The notes beneath the pieces were generated by a model. It was given only the letters and a program-made list of their open reading frames with translations. It was not told the origin of the DNA and did not search any database. A stretch of DNA of 64,000 nt from Clostridiales bacterium (GTDB lineage Bacteria > Bacillota > Clostridia > Christensenellales > Aristaeellaceae): NCBI GenBank assembly GCA_004556155.1, contig SFIM01000004.1, positions 53,217-117,216 on the forward strand. The letters are read 5' to 3'. Numbering within the stretch: the stretch's first letter is position 1; each line of letters begins with the position of its first letter. Shown one piece after another: positions 43,340 through 50,959 of the stretch. Made by a program: the position numbers and the translations under genes.

Positions 43340-43597
43340 GTGCCGAACATTCAGTCTGCCAAGAAGCGCGTGAAGGTGAGCGAAACCAAGAACCTGCGTA
43401 ACCGTATGGTAAAGAGCGGCGTCAAGACGTCTATCCGCAAGCTCAATGCGGCCATGACCGAGGGTGCTGATGCTGCCGCTACGCAGTATGTCGCCACGAC
43501 TTCCGCGATTGATAAAGCGGTAGCCAAGGGCATCATCCACAAGAACGCGGCCAACCGTAAAAAGGCTCGTCTTGCCAAGATGATTGCGAAGGCGTAA
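43340..43597 (+). CDS. rpsT: 30S ribosomal protein S20 (GTG start)
   Basis: An 85-residue basic helical protein (VPNIQSAKKRVKVSETKNLR...KGIIHKNAANRKKARLAKMI) that binds 16S rRNA helices 9 and 44. Initiation is at GTG, with AGGAGG 9 nt upstream; the residue after the initiator is Pro, as in most S20 proteins. Longer starts upstream would cross the promoter. Monocistronic. Confidence 0.95.
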   Translation: MPNIQSAKKRVKVSETKNLRNRMVKSGVKTSIRKLNAAMTEGADAAATQYVATTSAIDKAVAKGIIHKNAANRKKARLAKMIAKA

Positions 43598-43659
43598 TCA
43601 ACAAATCTCTACTCGTCATTATCACGGCAGTGTATAGTACGGCGCGCGGGCCAAATAGC

Positions 43660-43926
43660 CTTGCGCGTTTGTGCTACCTGCAAACAGGCTGCGATAAAGA
43701 ACAACCCCCGGTTTCCCCCGTGCAAAAGAGAGGACGGCTCACCGGCTGAAAGGCGTCCGCGCGGCGGCGGGGCATTCGCTTTGGAGCCGCGCGCCCGAAG
43801 GCTCAGTAAGGCGCGCCGTCCTATCCGCGTTACAGGATCAGAGCGCGGGCAGCATCCCTGCCTGCGGAAATTGGGTGGTACCACGCCTGCATGCGTCCCA
43901 TGTGCTTTACATGGGATGATTTTTTA
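43660..43926 (+). promoter_or_regulatory. T-box leader of pheST (specifier UUC)
   Basis: Contains AGAGAG and GGCTGAAAGG of the stem I distal part (about 43727-43755), a specifier loop with UUC (43775-43777) followed by a purine and TTTGGAGCC, and the T-box GGGTGGTACCACGC (43871-43884). A terminator TCCCATGT-GCTTT-ACATGGGA (43894-43914) followed by TTTTTTAT ends the leader. UUC matches tRNA-Phe(GAA) and the downstream pheS. A possible -10 TATAGT is at 43633-43638 without a clear -35. Confidence 0.92.
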
Positions 43927-43941
43927 TTTTGGAGGGTATGT

Positions 43942-44970
43942 ATGGGCATCAGAGAGAATATCGAGTCCATCCGTGCGGAGCTGGAGCAGGAGCTGCAGCG
44001 CCTGGACGATGTAAAGCAGCTGGAGGAGGCTCGCCAGCGCGTGCTGGGCAAAAAGGGCAGCCTGACCGCGCTGCTGCGCTCCATGGGGCAGCTCAGCCCC
44101 GAGGAGCGTCCTGCCGCCGGGCAGATGATCAACGCCGGGCGCGAAAGGATCAGCGCCATGCTGGACGAGCGCCTGACCACGCTCAAGGCTCGCGAACGTG
44201 AGCGCAAGCTGGAGCGCGAAGCGCTGGACGTGACCGAGCCGCGCGACCTGCCGCGCCTGGGCGTGGCGCATCCCACCTCGCTGGTGCTGGACGAGGTGCT
44301 CTCGGCCCTGACGGGTCTGGGCTTTGATGTGGTGGAAGGCCCTGAAATCGAGCTGGATCACTACAACTTTGAGCTTTTGAACCTGCCCAAGAATCATCCC
44401 GCGCGCGACGCGCAGGATACCTTCTATGTGGATGATAACATCGTGCTGCGCACGCACACCTCCCCCGTGCAGGCGCGCACCATGCTGTCCCGCAAGCCCC
44501 CCATCCGTATTGCCTGCCCCGGCCGCGTGTTCCGCGCCGACGAGGTGGACGCTACCCACAGCCCCGTTTTCCATCAGATCGAGGGTCTGGTGATCGATAA
44601 GGACGTGAACATGGGCGATCTGAAGGGCACGCTGGACGCGCTGTTCAAGCGCCTGTACGGCGATGATATCGAAACGCGCTTCCGCCCCTCCTTCTTCCCC
44701 TTTACCGAGCCGAGCGCTGAGGTCGATCTGACCTGCATCTCCTGCCGCGGCAAGGGCTGCCGCATGTGCAAGGGCACGGGCTGGATTGAGGTGCTGGGCT
44801 GCGGCATGGTCAACCCCAAGGTGCTGACCATGTGCGGCATCGATCCCAACGAATACACCGGCTTTGCCTTTGGCATCGGCCTGGAGCGCATCACCATGCT
44901 GCGCTACGGCATCAAGGATATGCGCCTGCTCTATGAGGGCGACGAGCGCTTCCTGCGCCAGTTCCGCTAA
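43942..44970 (+). CDS. pheS: Phenylalanyl-tRNA synthetase alpha subunit
   Basis: A 342-residue catalytic subunit of the alpha2-beta2 class II enzyme. An N-terminal coiled-coil (about residues 1-90) is followed by the class II core with motif 2 (PVFHQIEGLVID) and motif 3 (GFAFGIGLERITMLRYGI). A CxxC...CxxC insert (LTCISCRGKGCRMCKG, about residues 263-278) is a zinc-ribbon seen in many Clostridia. The ATG at 43942 follows GGAGGG. pheT starts 15 nt after the stop. Confidence 0.97.
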   Translation: MGIRENIESIRAELEQELQRLDDVKQLEEARQRVLGKKGSLTALLRSMGQLSPEERPAAGQMINAGRERISAMLDERLTTLKARERERKLEREALDVTEPRDLPRLGVAHPTSLVLDEVLSALTGLGFDVVEGPEIELDHYNFELLNLPKNHPARDAQDTFYVDDNIVLRTHTSPVQARTMLSRKPPIRIACPGRVFRADEVDATHSPVFHQIEGLVIDKDVNMGDLKGTLDALFKRLYGDDIETRFRPSFFPFTEPSAEVDLTCISCRGKGCRMCKGTGWIEVLGCGMVNPKVLTMCGIDPNEYTGFAFGIGLERITMLRYGIKDMRLLYEGDERFLRQFR

Positions 44971-44985
44971 GGGAGGGAAACGGAC

Positions 44986-47379
44986 ATGAAAATTTCGATG
45001 AACTGGATCCGCCAGTACGCGGATATTCCCGTATCGCCCGCCGAATACGAAAGCACCATGATCATGCACGGCACGGGCGTGGAAGGCATTGAATACCTGG
45101 GCGAGGAATGCCAGAACGTGGTGGTCGGCCGGGTGCTGACCTGCCGTGATCATGAAAACAGCGACCATCTGCACGTGTGCACGGTGGATGTGGGCCAGGG
45201 CGAGCCGCTGCAGATTGTCTGCGGCGCGCCCAACGTGCGCGAGGGCATTCTGGTGCCCGTAGCCCTGATCGGCGCCAAGCTGCCCGGCGGCCACGAAATC
45301 AAAAAGGGCAAGCTGCGCGGCGTAGAAAGCTGCGGCATGCTCTGCTCCGGCCCCGAAATCGGCGTGCCGGTGGAGCTGTACCCCTCCGTAGGCGACGCTG
45401 GCCTGCTGATTTTCCATGAGGATTATCCCCTGGGCACCGATGTGCGCAAGATCTTCGGCCTGGACGATTATGTGGCCGATTTTGAAATTCTGGCCAACCG
45501 CCCTGACTGCCTGTGCGCCTGGGGCATCGCGCGCGAAACCTCTGCCGCGCTGGGCACCAAGCTGACGCTGCCCGAGGTGACGGTCAAGGACGTCGGCGGC
45601 GATATCGCCGATCATGTTCAGGTGACGGTGGAGGATTTCACCCGCTGCCCGCGCTACGCCGCCCGCGTGATCAAAAACGTGCGCGTCGCGCCCTCGCCCA
45701 TGTGGCTGCGGCAGGTGCTGCATGCCGCCGGCATGCGCTCCATCAATAACATTGTAGATATCACCAACTATGTGATGCTGGAAACCGGCCATCCCATGCA
45801 CGCCTTTGATCTGGACAAGGTGCGCGGCCGCCAGATCATCGTGCGCACCGCCCAGGATGGCGAAACGCTGCGCACGCTGGACGGCAAGGATCATGCCCTG
45901 ACCAGCGCTGATCTGCTGATCTGCGATGCGGAAGGCCCCACGGGCCTGGCCGGCATCATGGGCGGCGAGGAAAGCGAAATCACCGACAGCACCCGTGAGG
46001 TGATGCTTGAGTGCGCCACCTTCGACCGCGCCGTCACGCGCATTTCCGCCCGCCGCATGGGCATCCGCACTGAGTCCAGCGGCCGCTTTGAGCGCGGCGT
46101 ATCCGAAAAGACCATCATGACCGCGTTGGAGCGCGCCTGTCAGCTGGTGAACCTGCTGGACGCGGGCGACGTGGTAGGCGGCCATTACGACTGCTACGAG
46201 CATCTAGAGGCGCCTAAGACCATCGTCTGCTCCGTCCGCCGCATCGCCGCCCGCACGGGCGTGGATATCACGGGCGAGGAGATGGAAGCAGCCCTGCGCA
46301 AGCTGTGCTTCACCGTGGAGCGCGAGGGCGATACCCTGCGCGTCACCGTGCCCGATTATCGTCAGGATATGGAGGGCGAAGCCGATGTGTGCGAGGAAGT
46401 GCTGCGCATGGTAGGCTATGAGCGCATTCCCTCCACGCGCCTGCGCGGCGAAAGCACGCAGGGCGGCCTGAACCCGCTGATGCAGCATAAGGCGCGCGTG
46501 CGCCGCGTGCTGGGCGGCCTGGGCTATGACGAAATGATGACCTTCTCCTTCGTCAGCCTCAAGTCCATCGCCGCGCTGGGTCTGCCGGCGGATGATCCCC
46601 GCATGCAGCCGCTGATGCTGCGCAACCCGCTGGGCGAGGATACCGCCTGCATGCGCACCACACTGGCTCCCGATATGCTGCGCATCCTGGCCGGCAACTA
46701 CAACCGCGGCAACGACTGCGCCATGCTGTACGAGTTCGGCACGCTCTTTGATGCAACCCGCCGCACGGAGGAGGGGCTGATCACCGAGTCCCCCGCCCTG
46801 TCCATCGGCGCGTATGGCAAGGATCTGGATTTCTACGCCATTCGCGGCGCGGTGCAGGCGCTGTGCGCGCAGGAGGGCGTAAGCGTTACGGTTGTACCCG
46901 GCGGCGACTGCTATTATCATCCCGGCCGCAGCGCACGGCTGATGCATGGTGAAACCGTCATCGCTACGCTGGGTCAGGTGCATCCCGATATCGCGCAGGC
47001 CATGGATCTGCCCGAAATCACGCTGCTGGCCGAGGTGGACATGGTGGCGCTGTATGCCTGCGCCCAGCCCATGGGACAGGTAAAGCCCATCTCCCGCATG
47101 CAGGCCGTCAGCCGCGATATCGCGCTGGTCATGCCTGATGCGCAGCCGCTGGGCCCCGTGATGGATGCGATCCGTCATGCCGCGGGCGAATGGCTGGAGG
47201 ATATCCGCCTGTTTGACGTGTTCCGCGGCGTGCAGGTAGGCCTGGGTATGAAGAGCGCAGCCTTCTCACTGACCTTCCGCGCCTCTGACCAGACGCTGAC
47301 TGAAGATCATCTGGCCCCGATAATGAAGAAAGTAATGAAGGTTTGCCGCGAAAAATTCGGCGCAGAAATTCGTTCCTGA
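44986..47379 (+). CDS. pheT: Phenylalanyl-tRNA synthetase beta subunit
   Basis: A 797-residue subunit. It has the tRNA-binding EMAP domain (about residues 39-150, VVVGRVLTCRDHENSDHLHV), the B3/B4 editing domain that hydrolyses Tyr-tRNA-Phe (about 210-390, NIVDITNYVMLETGHPMHAFD), the B5 domain, the catalytic-like core and the C-terminal ferredoxin-fold anticodon-binding domain (SRDIALVMPD...LTFRASDQTLTEDH). Cotranscribed with pheS under the T-box. Confidence 0.97.
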   Translation: MKISMNWIRQYADIPVSPAEYESTMIMHGTGVEGIEYLGEECQNVVVGRVLTCRDHENSDHLHVCTVDVGQGEPLQIVCGAPNVREGILVPVALIGAKLPGGHEIKKGKLRGVESCGMLCSGPEIGVPVELYPSVGDAGLLIFHEDYPLGTDVRKIFGLDDYVADFEILANRPDCLCAWGIARETSAALGTKLTLPEVTVKDVGGDIADHVQVTVEDFTRCPRYAARVIKNVRVAPSPMWLRQVLHAAGMRSINNIVDITNYVMLETGHPMHAFDLDKVRGRQIIVRTAQDGETLRTLDGKDHALTSADLLICDAEGPTGLAGIMGGEESEITDSTREVMLECATFDRAVTRISARRMGIRTESSGRFERGVSEKTIMTALERACQLVNLLDAGDVVGGHYDCYEHLEAPKTIVCSVRRIAARTGVDITGEEMEAALRKLCFTVEREGDTLRVTVPDYRQDMEGEADVCEEVLRMVGYERIPSTRLRGESTQGGLNPLMQHKARVRRVLGGLGYDEMMTFSFVSLKSIAALGLPADDPRMQPLMLRNPLGEDTACMRTTLAPDMLRILAGNYNRGNDCAMLYEFGTLFDATRRTEEGLITESPALSIGAYGKDLDFYAIRGAVQALCAQEGVSVTVVPGGDCYYHPGRSARLMHGETVIATLGQVHPDIAQAMDLPEITLLAEVDMVALYACAQPMGQVKPISRMQAVSRDIALVMPDAQPLGPVMDAIRHAAGEWLEDIRLFDVFRGVQVGLGMKSAAFSLTFRASDQTLTEDHLAPIMKKVMKVCREKFGAEIRS

Positions 47380-47397
47380 TTTCTAACATCATGCATA

Positions 47398-47437
47398 CGC
47401 TCCCGGTCAGGCATTGCGCTTGCGCCGGGAGCGTTTT
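47398..47437 (+). terminator. Terminator of pheST
   Basis: CGCTCCCGG pairs with CCGGGAGCG around an 18-nt loop, followed by TTTTAT. Confidence 0.85.
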
Positions 47438-47441
47438 ATAT

Positions 47442-47684
47442 TCATTTTTGCCTCTGCGTCAGGCGATTGGATCGCGGCATTTTTAGCGCGGCCAGGGCGC
47501 TGACGATGCCAATGCCCGCGGCGTTCATGACATCCCTTGCCGGAAAATCTGGAATCAAGTGCATGCCGGCCACGCCCAGCGCCGCGCTGCACAATCCTAA
47601 AATCAGCGGAATCAGTTCCTCCCGCAAACCGCGAATCATGCGCAACAGCATCCCCAGCAAATAGCAGATCGCCACGAAACGCAA
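47442..47684 (-). pseudogene. Phage holin-like remnant, N-terminus missing
   Basis: An 80-codon frame (TTG at 47684, no ribosome site) encodes two to three helices. Its pattern (VAICYLLGML, ELIPLILGLCSAALGVAG, FPARDVMNAAGIGIVSALAA) resembles a family of clostridial phage holins. Relatives start about ten residues earlier, but here an in-frame TGA lies two codons upstream, so the 5' end is broken. Divergent from the frameshifted XRE gene. Probably decayed prophage DNA. Confidence 0.5.
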
Positions 47685-47751
47685 GCGTCATTGCCGTGCG
47701 TGCCTTTGCATAGCTGCAATTTTCCTTGCATGCGTGAAAGGAAAGCCCCAA

Positions 47752-48262
47752 ATGATAGATAGCAGCTACGCCAGCGCTGAAAACATTGCCGCATATCTGC
47801 GCCGCATCAAGGAGCGCAGGCATTTCCAGCCAGGAATGGTCTGTGCGCAGCGGCGTATCGGAAGCGACCATTTCTCACCTACTTAGCGGACAAAACCAAT
47901 CCCCGCAGTTCTGCACTGTCGCGCAGCTGGTTAAATCCGTCGGCGGCTCCCTGGACGAATTGGCCGATATCCCCCACGCTCCCCGCGCTCCGCCATGCGA
48001 TAAAGCGCTGGCGCATATGATCGCAATGGATAAACAGCGGGAGGAAACCGTTTTATATTTGCAAAATCAAGTGACTGAATTGCGAGCAAATGCTGAGCGT
48101 CAGCATCGTTTGTTGATCATATGCACTGCGGTGCTCGGTCTGTTTTTGTTTCTTTTCGGCGCATTGCTGGCCTGGGATCTCTCCGACCCGCGCTATGGCT
48201 TCTTCCACCGTGTGATCTCCGCCATGCCGCATGGCAGCCACCTGCCCTTCCTGCGCAGATAG
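47752..48262 (+). pseudogene. XRE-family HTH protein with C-terminal membrane helix, frameshifted
   Basis: The ATG at 47752 (AAAGGA upstream) opens MIDSSYASAENIAAYLRRIK, ERR, then leaves the correct frame at about 47820. The continuing frame reads ISSQEWSVRSGVSEATISHL then LSGQ, a good HTH_3 recognition region, through to 48262 with a coiled segment and a transmembrane helix (LLIICTAVLGLFLFLFGALL). Restoring frame needs +1 (as if two G were lost from an AGG-GGC stretch). Either a pseudogene or a sequencing error at a G run. Origin is probably phage or mobile-element related. Confidence 0.65.
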
Positions 48263-48384
48263 TCTCCACTTGCATGAATGTGCATCCACCTGCACCCATG
48301 CAAACACTGTGCGCCATCTGAAAGGCACATTTCATCCCTTGCCGTATTTCCAGTCACATTATTTGCATTTTTTAGAAAAAAGCA

Positions 48385-48413
48385 TTGACAAACCCCATGA
48401 GCCGTGATATTAT
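48385..48413 (+). promoter_or_regulatory. Promoter of tRNA-Val
   Basis: TTGACA (48385-48390), 17-nt spacer, TATTAT (48408-48413); the tRNA begins 26 nt later. Confidence 0.85.
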
Positions 48414-48438
48414 ATATCTTGTGATTGGTTCAAGTTAT

Positions 48439-48514
48439 GGTCGCATGGCTCAGTTGGTAGAGCACATCGTTCACATCGATGGGGTCACAGGTTCGAGTCC
48501 TGTTGCGACCACCA
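48439..48514 (+). tRNA. tRNA-Val (anticodon CAC)
   Basis: A complete 76-nt cloverleaf. Acceptor GGTCGCA/TGCGACC, anticodon stem CATCG/CGATG around TTCACAT, T-arm ACAGG-TTCGAGT-CCTGT, encoded CCA. Reads GUG. It stands at the border between core genes and the mobile region. Confidence 0.97.
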
Positions 48515-48517
48515 CAA

Positions 48518-48550
48518 AACCTCGAAGGCATAAGGCTTTCGAGGTTTTTT
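48518..48550 (+). terminator. Terminator of tRNA-Val
   Basis: AACCTCGAA pairs with TTCGAGGTT around an 11-nt loop, followed by a T-run. Confidence 0.9.
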
Positions 48551-48667
48551 TCTGTCTCTTGGACAAGTGCCCTCCTCCCCGTGGGAGGGCCTGACCGGCA
48601 TACTATTAGCTTCTATCAATTACGCTCATTCACGAACATTCAAAATTTCGAGTGTGCAGTTTCATTT

Positions 48668-48788
48668 TCGATGTTAACAGGTTGGTCGCCCATTTCGTTC
48701 ACGCGAGTCGATGTGAACGGTAGCCCGGCATCGATGTGAACGGCTTGCTGGTTTCGATGTGAACGGGTACCCTGCTCGATGTGAACGG
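48668..48788. repeat. Iteron-like array of TCGATGTGAACGG
   Basis: Four exact 13-bp direct copies start at 48708, 48731, 48754 and 48776 (spacing 23, 23, 22 bp, about two helical turns). A degenerate copy lies at 48668 (TCGATGTTAACAGG) and an inverted near-copy at 48696-48706. Such phased arrays bind a recombinase, transposase or initiator, for example at IS21- or Tn7-type ends. The copy at 48731, with its flanking CA, shares 14 nt with the reverse complement of the tRNA-Val anticodon arm. Confidence 0.75.
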
Positions 48789-48855
48789 TTTGCCGGACAG
48801 ACACACTTCCTATAAGCTTACGGCACAAAAAAAGCAAGGCCAACGCCCTGCAACA

Positions 48856-48887
48856 AAAATATCCCCGATCAGGATTACTCCTGACCG
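48856..48887 (-). terminator. Terminator overlapping the recombinase stop codon
   Basis: Minus strand: CGGTCAGGA-GTAA-TCCTGATCG then GGGATATTTTT. The TAA stop lies in the loop, so a terminating ribosome would mask the hairpin. Confidence 0.65.
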
Positions 48888-50446
48888 AGGAACTGTTTCA
48901 GTGAAATCTTAAATTTGATGTGCATTTTGTATCCGGTCCGGACTTCCACCCGCTCGATCAACCGGGAGACGATCAAGTGCTTGGTGCCGATGTCAGCCTT
49001 GTCGAAGCACTCTGCCCAGGAAAGCAGCTCATCCACCTGAGCTTTGGTGGCTTTAGCGTTTTCCTGCTCCGCCTGCATCCGGGCCTGCGCTTCTTCCATT
49101 GCCGTTTGGGAGGCTTCCAGTTTTGCCCGGTGCTTCAGGAGCATTTGATTGACGATACTCAGATCCAGCTGGCTTTCTCCGGTCAGTGCCTTGACGGCTT
49201 CCTCCTCCAAGGCGGTGACCTGCTTTTGAGCATTTTCAAAATCCTTCTGCGCCTGCTTGTAGGCCACCTTGTAGGTTTCCTCATTCCGGGCGCTGGCAAG
49301 CTCCACAAGTCGCTCCTTGGGAACCGCCTCCAGCTTGGAAAGGAACAGCCTGACCTGATTTTCAACCGCCTCATTCAGCGCAGTCGCCTTGTAGCTGCTT
49401 TGCCCATCACACGTTCTCGATGCGGAGATTTTCCGGTAGCAGCGATAGGTTTCGTAGTCGTACACGCTGGTACCGCCGCTGGCCAGTTTCCTTTCCTCAT
49501 GTTGATGGTTGTAGCAGAGCCTGCATCCGCAGTGTCCGCAGTAGATGACGCCCGTCAGCAGGCTCCGGGTGTCCGTCCTGAAGACCACCGGCTCGCCGTC
49601 GTAGTTCTTGGTCGATCTGCCTTTGACCGTCTGCTGGCACCGCATGAACAGTTCTTCGTCGATGATCTTCAAATGGTCAAACGGCTCAGACTGGACTCCC
49701 TGCATATGGTAAATGCCGATGTAGATCGGGTTGTCAATGATCGCCCGGATGCTTGTCCCGCGCCAGAGGCTCGTTCCGCGTTTGGTCTTGATCCCTTTTT
49801 CATTCAGGTACTGTGCGACCCGGTTTGTGCCGTACCCGTGATTGGTCAGCAGGTCGAAGATCTCTTTGACGATGGTTGCTTCATCCTCGTCAACGACCAG
49901 ATCCCGCACCTGCTGGTTCTTTTTGTTGGTGCGGCCCTGATGCTCCAGCTTGTAGCCGTAAGGTAGATGTCCTCCCCGGTACTGACCCTCCTGCACCATT
50001 TGGGAATGCTTGGTTTTCACACGGATGGAAGTCTTTTCGCTTTCACCCGATGCCTGCCAGAAACGGATGTAGTTCAGGAGCTTGTCGACGTGGTTATCGA
50101 AGCGCTGTTCACCTTCACGGGCGCTCCAGACCTCTATACCCTGCTGAACAAACCACTGCACCACAAAGGGTGTTTCATCATCCCGCCTGCCAATACGGTC
50201 GAACATGAAAACCAGCAGCACATCGAACTTGTGCATGATGGCCCTCTTCTTAATCTCCACAATGGCATCGCGGTCATTGGTGCTGACCTTGTAACCCGAG
50301 ATGCCTTTTTCGGAAATCTCATCAACGATCTCCCAGTCCGGGTGGGACGCCGCATATTCGCGGCAAGCCAGCTTCTGCATGGGGATGTCATCATGATCCA
50401 CCTGGCCGACGGTCGAAACACGGTAGAGGCATATGACTCGCTTCAT
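48875..50446 (-). CDS. Large serine recombinase
   Basis: A 523-residue site-specific recombinase of the phiC31/TP901/TnpX class. The N-terminal resolvase domain starts MKRVICLYRVST with the nucleophile Ser11, and later catalytic arginines lie in MFDRIGRRDDE. The recombinase domain (GGHLPYGYKLE, about residues 158-260) is followed by a zinc beta-ribbon (YCGHCGCRLCYNH and CYRKISASRTC) and a long coiled-coil (about residues 380-480) that controls direction of recombination in such enzymes. Starts 7 nt after the HTH gene stop with GGGAGGTGA at the overlap. Confidence 0.95.
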   Translation of the reverse strand: MKRVICLYRVSTVGQVDHDDIPMQKLACREYAASHPDWEIVDEISEKGISGYKVSTNDRDAIVEIKKRAIMHKFDVLLVFMFDRIGRRDDETPFVVQWFVQQGIEVWSAREGEQRFDNHVDKLLNYIRFWQASGESEKTSIRVKTKHSQMVQEGQYRGGHLPYGYKLEHQGRTNKKNQQVRDLVVDEDEATIVKEIFDLLTNHGYGTNRVAQYLNEKGIKTKRGTSLWRGTSIRAIIDNPIYIGIYHMQGVQSEPFDHLKIIDEELFMRCQQTVKGRSTKNYDGEPVVFRTDTRSLLTGVIYCGHCGCRLCYNHQHEERKLASGGTSVYDYETYRCYRKISASRTCDGQSSYKATALNEAVENQVRLFLSKLEAVPKERLVELASARNEETYKVAYKQAQKDFENAQKQVTALEEEAVKALTGESQLDLSIVNQMLLKHRAKLEASQTAMEEAQARMQAEQENAKATKAQVDELLSWAECFDKADIGTKHLIVSRLIERVEVRTGYKMHIKFKISLKQFLGQE

Positions 50447-50452
50447 CTTTTT

Positions 50453-50827
50453 TCACCTCCCGTAGTTTGCATGTGTAAGCAGATCCAGCACGTCAGCGAC
50501 GGCACCAAGATCGGGTTCATCCGCGTAGGAAACCGTCACCTCACAGACTGGCGAATCATCCGAAAGTCCAGTGTTTTCAAGGGCTCTCGGCTGCTTAGCA
50601 GTAGTACTATTAACTCTACTGTCGGCACGAATCAAGTCAACTTTTTGAGACGAAACCGATATTTTTTCGGGTTGTGTGTCAGTGGTGGAACGGTTCCCGG
50701 CAAGGTCGTTTCTCCGGCAAAATGCCTTGACCGTGTTGAGGGATATGTCCAGTTCCTTAGCGATGTATGCGTAACCAAGATTCTGTTTCCGCATCTCGGT
50801 TATCTGCCTTTTCTGTTCCTGGGTCAT
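50453..50827 (-). CDS. Sigma-70-region-4-like HTH protein coupled to the recombinase
   Basis: A 124-residue protein. The first 45 residues form a helix-turn-helix (MTQEQKRQITEMRKQNLGYA, then YIAKELDISLNTVKAFCRRN) like those of clostridial mobile-element regulators. The middle is polar and low in complexity. The C-terminal 30 residues (VCEVTVSYADEPDLGAVADV) look like a separate small motif; the Zn-finger tail often found in this HTH family is absent. The ATG at 50827 follows GGAG. Possible roles are control of the recombinase gene or directionality factor; neither is shown. Confidence 0.6.
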   Translation of the reverse strand: MTQEQKRQITEMRKQNLGYAYIAKELDISLNTVKAFCRRNDLAGNRSTTDTQPEKISVSSQKVDLIRADSRVNSTTAKQPRALENTGLSDDSPVCEVTVSYADEPDLGAVADVLDLLTHANYGR

Positions 50828-50916
50828 CGCGCTACTCCAATCTGAAGGGATGTGTATCGTTGTCTCCTTCAGTGCCTTACGGACAGTCGGAGCGGCACTT
50901 TTCCGGTTTTTCCAAT

Positions 50917-50951
50917 AAAAAAGTTGGGGCTCTGCCCAAAGGCAAAACCCC
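50917..50951 (-). terminator. Terminator of the tail/lysis operon
   Basis: Minus strand: GGGGTTTTGCC-TTTG-GGCAGAGCCCC (11 bp with two G-U pairs) then AACTTTTTT. It begins 8 nt after the endolysin stop codon. Confidence 0.88.
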
Positions 50952-50959
50952 ATGATCAT

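Noticed and set aside
47407..47871. A 154-codon minus-strand frame overlapping the holin-like and XRE genes
   Set aside because: It is out of frame with both recognisable proteins and has no family features.
48439..48514. tRNA-Val 3' end as attB of the phage element
   Set aside because: No second copy of the tRNA 3' end was found by eye on the right side, and large serine recombinases rarely use tRNA genes.
48668..48788. CRISPR array
   Set aside because: Units are only 13 bp, spacers are 9-11 bp, and no cas gene is near; a protein-binding array fits better.
50828..50959. Longer start for the HTH gene
   Set aside because: The extension runs through the terminator stem at 50917-50951 and has no ribosome site.
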